From: Alicyclobacillus contaminans DSM 17975
GTDB lineage: Bacteria > Bacillota > Bacilli > Alicyclobacillales > Alicyclobacillaceae
Assembly: GCF_000429525.1 (NCBI RefSeq)
Contig: NZ_AUCA01000001.1
Coordinates: forward strand, 62,001-126,000
DNA: 64,000 nt
Direction: 5' to 3'
Both the position numbers and the translations under genes were made by a program. How positions within the stretch are numbered: position 1 is the first letter of the stretch; the number at the start of each line of letters is the position of its first letter. The notes beneath the pieces were generated by a model. That model searched no databases. It worked only from the letters and a program-made list of their open reading frames with translations, and was not told the origin of the DNA. Below, one piece after another: positions 24,569 to 31,313 of this stretch.

Positions 24569-26242
24569 ATGGAAGGACTCTGGAAAAAGGGCCTGGCCGC
24601 GCTGAGCAGCACCGCAGTCGCGGTCGCACTGCTCGCCGGTTGCGGTGGTGGCAGCACTAACAACGCAACGAGCAATTCCACTGGAACCAACGCTGGTACG
24701 CCGCAGAAAGGCGGCACCATCAACATTGACATCAACGACGACGTCGCGCACTTTGACCCGGCGGTCGCGTACGACCAAGGGTCCTGGGAATTTGTCTGGG
24801 GCAACATCTACAACCAATTGCTCAAGTACAAGCCCCAAACGACGGACTTGGAACCGGATCTGGCCACGTCCATGCCGGAAATTTCGTCGGACGGGTTGAC
24901 CTATACGTTCCACATCAAGAAAGGCATCAAGTTCTCCAACGGAGACCCTGTGACGGCGCAGAGCTTCGTGGATGAATTCAAGCGCATCCTGACACCGAGC
25001 GTCCAGTCGCCGGCGGTTGGCTTCATTGATCCGGCCATCCAGGGCGCAGACGACTTCTACAAAGGCAAGACCAAAGAACTGACTGGCGTGGTGGCCAAGG
25101 ACGACTATACGCTCGTCATCAAGTTGACGAAGCCGCAGACGTTCTTCACCAAGGTCTTGGCGATGCCGTTCTTCTCTCCGGTGGACGAAAAGTACATCCA
25201 GTCCATCGGCGGCGACAAGGCGTTTGACCACAAGCCCATGGGCACCGGTCCGTTCATGATGCAGTCGTACACCCCAGGTAAGGGCTTTGTGCTCGTGCGC
25301 AACCCCAACTACTACGATTCGAGCAAGCCGTACCTGGATGAAATCGACGTACACGTCAACAGCAACCAGGAATCCACGGCGCTCAGCTTCGAACAGGGCA
25401 ACACGGCGCTGATGGACGACTACACGCAGCAGATACCGGCGCAGTATTATCTCAAGTGGAGCGCGCAATCGCAGTATTCTTCACTGCTGAAGAAGCAGCC
25501 GTACATGGGAATTGAGTACGTGGGCCTGAACACGCAAGTGGCGCCGTTCAACAACAAACTGGTGCGGCAGGCGGTGGAATATGCCATCAACAAGGACAAC
25601 GCCGTCAAGCTGGCGAACGGCCGCGGCCAGGTGACGAACGAAATTTTGCCGCCGGGCATTCAGGGATACGTCCAGCAGTTGGGTGGCCAGGACGATGTGA
25701 ACTATAAATACGATCCCAACAAAGCGAAGCAGTTGTTGAAAGAGTCAGGCGTCACCAACCTGAATGTGACCATGATTGTGCGAAACCGCGCGCCGTTGAC
25801 GCAGATTGCTCAGTCGATTCAGGCAGACCTCAACGCAGTCGGTTTCCACGTCACGCTCAAACAGGTCGGTGAGAGCGATTATCTCAGCCAGGCAGAATCG
25901 GGTAAGGCGCAGTTCGGTCTCTACGGCTGGTTCGCTGACTTCCCGGATCCGTACGATTTCCTGGACGTCCTGTTCAACAGCAACCAGGCGCCCATCAACA
26001 ACTGGGCGAACTACAAGAATCCGACCGTCGACAAGGAATTGCAACAGGCGGCCACGATGCCGGACGGTCCGGAACGGTACAAGCTGTACGACAAAATCCA
26101 AGACCAGATCCTCGACGACGCGGCTTGGGTGCCGCTCTATAATCCGGTGAACACCACCATCCACCAGTCCTGGGTGAACAACTACTACACCAGTCCGGTG
26201 ATGGAAGATCCGCTCGCCGATCTGTGGGTTTCCAAGCACTGA
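24569..26242 (+). CDS. oligopeptide ABC transporter substrate-binding lipoprotein
   Basis: A 557-residue family-5 solute-binding protein. A signal peptide ends in the lipobox LLAGC (cysteine about residue 26), so it is a lipoprotein on the outer face of the membrane. A low-complexity Ser/Thr/Asn linker follows, then the binding fold: GTINIDINDDVAHFDPAVAY, YTFHIKKGIKFSNGDPVTA and later ADFPDPYDFLDVLFNS. ATG 24569 follows GGGGAGG. It is the last gene of the operon and is followed by a UUCG-loop terminator. Confidence 0.93.
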   Translation: MEGLWKKGLAALSSTAVAVALLAGCGGGSTNNATSNSTGTNAGTPQKGGTINIDINDDVAHFDPAVAYDQGSWEFVWGNIYNQLLKYKPQTTDLEPDLATSMPEISSDGLTYTFHIKKGIKFSNGDPVTAQSFVDEFKRILTPSVQSPAVGFIDPAIQGADDFYKGKTKELTGVVAKDDYTLVIKLTKPQTFFTKVLAMPFFSPVDEKYIQSIGGDKAFDHKPMGTGPFMMQSYTPGKGFVLVRNPNYYDSSKPYLDEIDVHVNSNQESTALSFEQGNTALMDDYTQQIPAQYYLKWSAQSQYSSLLKKQPYMGIEYVGLNTQVAPFNNKLVRQAVEYAINKDNAVKLANGRGQVTNEILPPGIQGYVQQLGGQDDVNYKYDPNKAKQLLKESGVTNLNVTMIVRNRAPLTQIAQSIQADLNAVGFHVTLKQVGESDYLSQAESGKAQFGLYGWFADFPDPYDFLDVLFNSNQAPINNWANYKNPTVDKELQQAATMPDGPERYKLYDKIQDQILDDAAWVPLYNPVNTTIHQSWVNNYYTSPVMEDPLADLWVSKH

Positions 26243-26258
26243 TGTGAACCCGTGAACT

Positions 26259-26287
26259 GGGGGCAGAGGATTCGTCCTTTGCTCCCC
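26259..26287 (+). terminator. terminator of the oligopeptide transporter operon
   Basis: A 12-bp stem with a TTCG tetraloop (26271-26274): GGGGGCAGAGGA pairs with TCCTTTGCTCCCC, one bulged T. No long T-tract follows, but position and stability support termination. Confidence 0.6.
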
Positions 26288-26360
26288 ATCCTGGCCAACG
26301 ACGCTTTAGCATACTACCACGTTATTGAATGCAAGCATTGGAGGAACAGGAGACCGGGAG

Positions 26361-27032
26361 ATGAGACTGGAAAAACCGTGTGGGCTCAGTTTGGTGGAAC
26401 ACACGGCGCGGTCGCTGCGCCAAGCCATTCAGAGCGGACATCTGAAACCCGGTAGTCGGTTGGTGGAATCGGCGATTGCCGATGAAATGGGGATCAGCCG
26501 CGGTCCCGTGCGGGAAGCCATCCAACAGTTGGCCGGGGAGGGCTTGCTCGAAATCCATCCTCGCCGCGGCGCCGTGGTTCGGGGGCTGGACGCTAAGACC
26601 GCCTACGAAGTGCAGACCTTGCGCGGTGTACTGGAGGGCTTCGCGGCTCGTCTTTGCGCAGACCGGCTGTCGGAGCAGCGGGCCGACGCGCTGCGCCGTC
26701 AGCTGCAGACGCTCATGTCCGCGGCCGAAGCGGGCGACGTGGCGGCGTTCGTGGAAGCGGACGTGGCGTTCCACGGGAGCATTGTCGATTTTGCGGATCA
26801 TCACCGTCTGAGCTTAGCCTTTCACGCCCTCAATCCCTTGCATGGCGTGGCATGCAACTTCGGCCTCAGCCCGGGGGAGGCGCTCATCACCAGCAGTCAC
26901 CGGCAGCGCCGACTGTTGGCCGCATTGTTGAGCGGCGACGCGGGGTTGGCGGAGGCGATGGTGATGTCTCACTATGAAGAACAGGCCAATTTGTTTATGT
27001 CGCGATTATCCGGTCGGCGTACGATACACTAA
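26361..27032 (+). CDS. GntR-family regulator (FCD/FadR subfamily)
   Basis: A 223-residue repressor-type protein. The winged helix (residues 8-75) contains LKPGSRLVESAIADEMGISRGPVREAI in register with the GntR family (quoted motif cores: SRLVES, GISRGPVREA). A helical FCD effector domain follows, with the metal-binding pattern of aspartate and histidines (FVEADVAFHGSIV, SSHRQRRLL). ATG 26361 has AGGAG eight bases upstream. Its target is unknown; FCD regulators usually sense carboxylates. Confidence 0.86.
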   Translation: MRLEKPCGLSLVEHTARSLRQAIQSGHLKPGSRLVESAIADEMGISRGPVREAIQQLAGEGLLEIHPRRGAVVRGLDAKTAYEVQTLRGVLEGFAARLCADRLSEQRADALRRQLQTLMSAAEAGDVAAFVEADVAFHGSIVDFADHHRLSLAFHALNPLHGVACNFGLSPGEALITSSHRQRRLLAALLSGDAGLAEAMVMSHYEEQANLFMSRLSGRRTIH

Positions 27033-27075
27033 CGGTACACCAAGTTGCCAGCGGGCACCGGAAAGGGTGACGGGA

Positions 27076-27456
27076 GTGGCCGAAGTGGCAGACCAGTGGC
27101 AGAAAGTCATCGTCGTCGAGGGCCGGACCGACAAGGAGCGCTTGGAAGCGGTTCTGGCGGAACCGGTGAAGATTGTGTGCACATTCGGCACGCTCAGTTA
27201 CGAAAAGCTGGAGTCGCTGGTGCAGCGGCTGCAGGACGCGGACGAGGTGTACGTACTGGTGGACGCCGACACGTCGGGGATGAAGCTGCGCAGGCAGTTG
27301 AAGCAGGAATTGCCGAACGCGAAGCACCTGTACACGCGCCGCATGTACCGAGAAGTTGCGCGGACGCCGTTGGAACATCTGGCCAAGGTGTTGGCCGACG
27401 CGCATTTTGAAGTGCATCCGCATTGTCTGAATCCTGACGGAAACCACCCGCAGTGA
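27076..27456 (+). CDS. small Toprim-domain protein
   Basis: A 126-residue protein consisting essentially of one Toprim fold: the catalytic glutamate in VIVVEGRTDK and the DxD in YVLVDADTSGMK. It resembles YusF and the N-terminal part of ribonuclease M5, so a role in nucleic-acid cleavage or repair is plausible, not shown. GTG 27076 is chosen with GAAAGGG eight bases upstream. Its stop codon lies inside the loop of the following terminator. Confidence 0.75.
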   Translation: MAEVADQWQKVIVVEGRTDKERLEAVLAEPVKIVCTFGTLSYEKLESLVQRLQDADEVYVLVDADTSGMKLRRQLKQELPNAKHLYTRRMYREVARTPLEHLAKVLADAHFEVHPHCLNPDGNHPQ

Positions 27457-27475
27457 CGAACGCGGGTGGTTTTTT
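27441..27475 (+). terminator. rho-independent terminator of the Toprim gene
   Basis: AAACCACCCGC (27441-27451) pairs perfectly with GCGGGTGGTTT (27462-27472) with a ten-base loop and runs into six T residues. It overlaps the end of the coding region. Confidence 0.88.
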
Positions 27476-27492
27476 CACGCCGGGGCCCTGTG

Positions 27493-27870
27493 TTAGCCCT
27501 CCCTCTCGGGCCGATGTTCCTCCAGATATTGCAGCAGAACCTGGGCGTGGTTGTGCACCGGATCGCGCGCGGCGTAAAGGAGGGTGACGTCGTGTTGCTC
27601 GAGTTCCCTGAGCACCCGTTCGACGGCGGACCGCTGCTCGGGAGATTCCGTCAGTTCGGCGCGGTAGCGCGCGCGAAATTCTTCGAATCGATCCGGGCGA
27701 TGTCCGAACCACTTGCAGAGATCAGGAGAAGGCGCGATACTGCGCAGCCACTCGTCGAGCTCCGCCTTCGCTTTGGACACGCCGCGCGGCCACATCCGGT
27801 CCACGAGCAGGCGCATTCCATCGTCGCTCGACCGGGGTTCGTAAATCCGTTTGATCCGTAGTTGCCGCAA
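27493..27870 (-). CDS. DUF488 (YeaO-like) protein
   Basis: A 125-residue DUF488 protein with the family run IKRIYEP, RLLVDRMWPRGVSK, LDEWLRSIAPS, LCKWFGHRPDRFEEFR and VTLLYAARDPVHNHA. The biochemical role is not established; several members sit near metal or stress genes. TTG 27870 is chosen because AAGGAG lies 9 bases upstream and MRQLRIKRIYEP is the normal start. It is divergent from the ferritin-like/VIT1 gene. Confidence 0.82.
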   Translation of the reverse strand: MRQLRIKRIYEPRSSDDGMRLLVDRMWPRGVSKAKAELDEWLRSIAPSPDLCKWFGHRPDRFEEFRARYRAELTESPEQRSAVERVLRELEQHDVTLLYAARDPVHNHAQVLLQYLEEHRPEREG

Positions 27871-28016
27871 CGTTGGCGGCTCCTTTCCGTTCGTGGAATG
27901 TTCACGCTCCATGCACACATTCCACGGTTCGCTCTGGTACTATATTGTATATTGTCCGGATCTTACTTATCTGATCTTAGCGGAATCCATGTCCATTGAC
28001 CAGAAGGAGGCCGGGA

Positions 28017-29171
28017 ATGCGGAACAGAGGGCAAAGTCTGGACTACTTGCAAAAAACGCTGGTGGAAAACTGGCGCCGGGAAATGGAAGCGGCCCGGCTC
28101 TATGAACTGTCCGCAGCGCGCGAGTCGGATCCGCGGCGGCGCGCCATATTTCAACAACTGGCCGACGTGGAATACAAACATGCGCGGATGTGGGAGAACA
28201 AACTGGCTGAGCAGGGGTTTGATGTCGCGGAGCTCCCGCGTCCGAACGTGTCGATTGACGGCTTAAGTCCCGTCGGGATTGTTCAACGAATTGAAGCGAT
28301 TGAGGATGGCAACGCCGCCTGGTATCAGTCGCTTCGCAACGTGATTGACGATCCGGACATCGTTCGCATGATTGACCAGATTGATGCGGATGAGCAGGCG
28401 CACGGAGAATTGGACGCGCTGCTGCAAACCGACCCGCCGCCGGAGAAGCGGCTGCGGACGATGTGGAGTCGGGAGCGGCACCGCCACGGCGCCAACGATT
28501 GGGTGGGCGACGCTATCTACGGGGTCAATGACGGCCTCGGCGCCATCTTCGGTATCATCTCCGGGGTTGCGGGGTTCACGGACAACACGCACACCGTGCT
28601 CATCAGCGGATTCTTCGGAGCGCTGGCCAGCACGCTCTCGATGGGAGCCGGTGCGTGGCTCGCCACCAAGTCGGAGAACGAAGTGATGGAGACGACGCTG
28701 GCGCAAGAACGGCGCGAGATTGAGGAAGATCCGGAACACGAGGTGGAGGAGCTCGGGCTGCTCTATCAACTGAAAGGTTTTGCCCCGGATGAAGCGGCCC
28801 GGATTGCCGAGACCATCGCCAAGGACAAGGATCAGTTCCTGAAGACCATGGTGCAGGAGGAATTCGGCTTCCAGGAGGAGACCCGAGGCAATCCGTGGCG
28901 CTCCGCTCTGTTCGGCGGCGTGTCCACGTTGGTCGGCGGTGTGATTCCGCTGATTCCGTTCTTCTTCATGTCCGGTTTACCGGCGATGATTGCGGCGGCC
29001 ATCGTCAGCCTGCTGGCCCACTTTGCCGTTGGCGCGGCGAAGAGTTTGATCACCGTCCGAAGTTGGTGGGCGAGCGGACTCGAGATGACGTTTGTCGGCA
29101 TTCTCGTCGGCGTGGTGGCCTATGCGCTGGGCGCCCTGGGGTCTGCGGTGTTTGGCGTCAGCGCCGGGTAG
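28017..29171 (+). CDS. ferritin-like/VIT1 fusion, probable iron or manganese exporter
   Basis: A 384-residue fusion. The N-terminal half (1-140) is a rubrerythrin-like helical bundle with metal-ligand patterns EMEAARLYE, DVEYKHARMWE and DADEQAHGELD. The C-terminal half is a CCC1/VIT1 membrane transporter with five helices, starting DAIYGVNDGLGAIFGIISG and containing the cytoplasmic metal-binding loop EREIEEDPEHE-like (ERREIEEDPEHEVEEL). It resembles MbfA, which exports iron. ATG 28017 follows AGAAGGAGG. Function in metal detoxification is inferred from the domains. Confidence 0.88.
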   Translation: MRNRGQSLDYLQKTLVENWRREMEAARLYELSAARESDPRRRAIFQQLADVEYKHARMWENKLAEQGFDVAELPRPNVSIDGLSPVGIVQRIEAIEDGNAAWYQSLRNVIDDPDIVRMIDQIDADEQAHGELDALLQTDPPPEKRLRTMWSRERHRHGANDWVGDAIYGVNDGLGAIFGIISGVAGFTDNTHTVLISGFFGALASTLSMGAGAWLATKSENEVMETTLAQERREIEEDPEHEVEELGLLYQLKGFAPDEAARIAETIAKDKDQFLKTMVQEEFGFQEETRGNPWRSALFGGVSTLVGGVIPLIPFFFMSGLPAMIAAAIVSLLAHFAVGAAKSLITVRSWWASGLEMTFVGILVGVVAYALGALGSAVFGVSAG

Positions 29172-29191
29172 AACCTGGCGAGCGGTCAATG

Positions 29192-29222
29192 AAGCAGGGG
29201 CGCACGTTGTGCGTCCCTGCTT
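29192..29222. terminator. bidirectional terminator between convergent genes
   Basis: AAGCAGGGGCGCAC (29192-29205) pairs with GTGCGTCCCTGCTT (29209-29222), one G-T pair and a three-base loop. It serves the transporter gene and possibly the convergent map gene. Confidence 0.7.
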
Positions 29223-29230
29223 GCATACGG

Positions 29231-29977
29231 TCAGAGCGCGGTGATGATTTCCGGACCGTTGTCCGTAATCACCAGTGTGTGTTCGTATTGGGTCGTCAGA
29301 CTGCCGTCGGCCGTGCGGGCGGTCCACCCATCGTCATCCAGAATCGTTTCATACGTGCCGATGTTGACCATAGGCTCAATGGTGAAGGCCATGCCCTTCC
29401 TAATCTTCGGCCCGCGGTGAGGTGGCCCGAAGTGGAGTACCTCGGGCGGTTCGTGCATCTTTCGGCCAATGCCGTGCCCGATGTAGTCGCGCACCACCGA
29501 CAGCCCTTCCGATTCCACGTAGGTTTGAATGGCGTGGCCGATGTCGGAAATGTGGTTTCCAATCACCGCCTGTTCGATGCCTTTGAACAGCGCCGTATGC
29601 GTCACGTCCAACAGGTGCTGCGCCTCGGGGCTGATGTGGCCCACCGCGTAGCTCCACGCCGAATCGGCGTGCATGCCCTTGTGCAGGGCCACCATGTCAA
29701 CCGTGATGATGTCGCCCTCCTGGAGGACGTACTCGCTCGGAAACCCGTGGCAAATCACATCGTTGACCGAGGTGCAGGCGGCGAATGGATAGCCGCGGTA
29801 CCCTTTCTGGGCCGGGATCATTTTGTGTTTTGTAATAAAGTCCTCTACAAACTGATCGATTTGCAAAGTCGTGATGCCGGGGCGGATAAAGTCTTTCAGA
29901 GCCGCGTGGCATTCCGCGACCACGATGCCCGCTTCCCGCATCAATTGAATCTCGTGTCTGCTTTTCGTGACTATCAA
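29231..29977 (-). CDS. map: type I methionine aminopeptidase
   Basis: Cytoplasmic metallopeptidase that removes the initiator methionine; 248 residues. All five metal ligands are visible: the two aspartates in TVDMVALHKGMHADSAWS, the histidine in YIGHGIGRKMHEPPEV, and the glutamates in FTIEPMVNIG and TQYEHTLVIT. TTG 29977 is the likely start (MIVTKSRHEIQLM) with GGAGG eight bases upstream; the longer frame lacks family sequence. It is a stand-alone gene rather than part of the ribosomal-protein cluster where map is often found, so it may be a second copy. Confidence 0.92.
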   Translation of the reverse strand: MIVTKSRHEIQLMREAGIVVAECHAALKDFIRPGITTLQIDQFVEDFITKHKMIPAQKGYRGYPFAACTSVNDVICHGFPSEYVLQEGDIITVDMVALHKGMHADSAWSYAVGHISPEAQHLLDVTHTALFKGIEQAVIGNHISDIGHAIQTYVESEGLSVVRDYIGHGIGRKMHEPPEVLHFGPPHRGPKIRKGMAFTIEPMVNIGTYETILDDDGWTARTADGSLTTQYEHTLVITDNGPEIITAL

Positions 29978-30087
29978 GGGGGAGACCTCCATTCTCAGTC
30001 CATCATACCGGAAATCGTCCGTGGATGTGAAATCTCCCGGATGTTGATGGATGCGGTCGCGTGAGGGGGAAGGAGGGGAAGACCAGA

Positions 30088-30121
30088 GTCCGGTTGGAGA
30101 CACGGCCCGCTCCAACCGGAC
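30088..30121 (-). terminator. hairpin terminator of the glucan cluster
   Basis: GTCCGGTTGGAG and CTCCAACCGGAC form a perfect 12-bp stem with a ten-base loop. On the minus strand it follows the nucleotidyltransferase stop by 40 bases and runs into a pyrimidine-rich stretch. Confidence 0.65.
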
Positions 30122-30160
30122 GAAAGGTCAGAATAGAACAGGTGCTCTGAAAATGACACC

Positions 30161-31264
30161 TCAGGTCAAGGATGGGATGGTGGGCGGAAGCGGATCTGCC
30201 GTCGTGTGCAGCGGCGCAGGCTGGAGCGTCTCGTCGCCCGTTCCGACGGATTCGCCCATCACCGTGGCGCAGGGTTCCACGCAAGCGTCGCGGCACACCA
30301 CCGCGTGCTGCAGGATGGCCTGCTTCCCGATGCGCGCCCCGTTCCAGACGATGCTGTGTGACAGGGTTGCCCCCGCTTCCACATACGTGTTCGGGCCCAG
30401 CGCTGCGTAGGGACCAACCGTCGCGCCCGCTTCAATGACTGTGCCGTCGCCGATGTACGCGGGCCCCTGGATGTGTGCCTGTTTGTGAATGTGCACACCT
30501 CGGCCCAACCAAAGCCCCGGACGGGCTTCCGCGCCATGAATCCGCACCGCCACGCGGCGGGACAGCATATCGAACTGCGTGGAGAGGTACTGCTCCCAAT
30601 TTCCGATGTCTGACCAGTAGCCGGCCGCCGTCCAACCGTAGATGGGCAGTTCGGCATTCACCAGTTGTGGAAACAGTTCTTTGCCAAAGTCACAGGGCGT
30701 CCCTTTGGGAATCACGTCCAGAATCTCCCGCTCAAACACGTAGATGCCGGTGTTCACGGTGTTGCTGAACGCCTCGTGGGGTTTCGGCTTTTCCAGAAAA
30801 CGCTGAATGCGCCCGCTCCCGTCCGTCAGGACGATGCCGAACTCCGATGGGCAGGCCACTTCCGACAACACCAGAGTGGCGAGTGCCTGCCGCTGCCGGT
30901 GGTGGGAGATGACCTGGGTTAAATCGGCGTCGGTCACCGCGTCGCCGCTGATGACCAGGAATGTGTCGTCCAGAAACGATGCCGCGTTCTTCACGCTGCC
31001 CGCGGTACCGAGCGGCTCCCGCTCCTCAAAGAAGTGCAGCCGAACGCCGAACCGGGAGCCGTCGCCGAGGTGGTTCACCAGAACCTCGGGCAGGTATTGC
31101 ACGGTGACGGCAATGTCCCGAATGCCGTGGCGACAGAGCAACTCAATCGCATACTCAATACACGGGCGCCCCACCAGCTCGACCATGGGTTTCGGTACTC
31201 GAGACGTCAGGGGAAGCAGGCGCGTCCCTTTGCCACCAGCCATAATGACCGCCTTCATGCACAT
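30161..31264 (-). CDS. sugar-1-phosphate nucleotidyltransferase (NDP-sugar pyrophosphorylase)
   Basis: A 367-residue enzyme with a nucleotidyltransferase domain (1-235) and a left-handed beta-helix tail (250-350). MAGGKGTRLLPLT is the nucleotide loop, KPMVELVGRP the conserved lysine region, ISGDAVTDADL the metal aspartate and FLEKPKP the sugar lysine. The tail has hexapeptide repeats (IGDGTVIEAGATVGP). It makes an NDP-sugar, either NDP-glucose or GDP-mannose. Neighbouring glucan genes favour a glucosyl donor. ATG 31264 follows GGAAAGG; an in-frame ATG two codons later is also possible. Confidence 0.85.
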   Translation of the reverse strand: MCMKAVIMAGGKGTRLLPLTSRVPKPMVELVGRPCIEYAIELLCRHGIRDIAVTVQYLPEVLVNHLGDGSRFGVRLHFFEEREPLGTAGSVKNAASFLDDTFLVISGDAVTDADLTQVISHHRQRQALATLVLSEVACPSEFGIVLTDGSGRIQRFLEKPKPHEAFSNTVNTGIYVFEREILDVIPKGTPCDFGKELFPQLVNAELPIYGWTAAGYWSDIGNWEQYLSTQFDMLSRRVAVRIHGAEARPGLWLGRGVHIHKQAHIQGPAYIGDGTVIEAGATVGPYAALGPNTYVEAGATLSHSIVWNGARIGKQAILQHAVVCRDACVEPCATVMGESVGTGDETLQPAPLHTTADPLPPTIPSLT

Positions 31265-31313
31265 CACGCTACCTTTCCGGAGATGTCGCAATATCGAAGG
31301 ACCAACAAGAACA

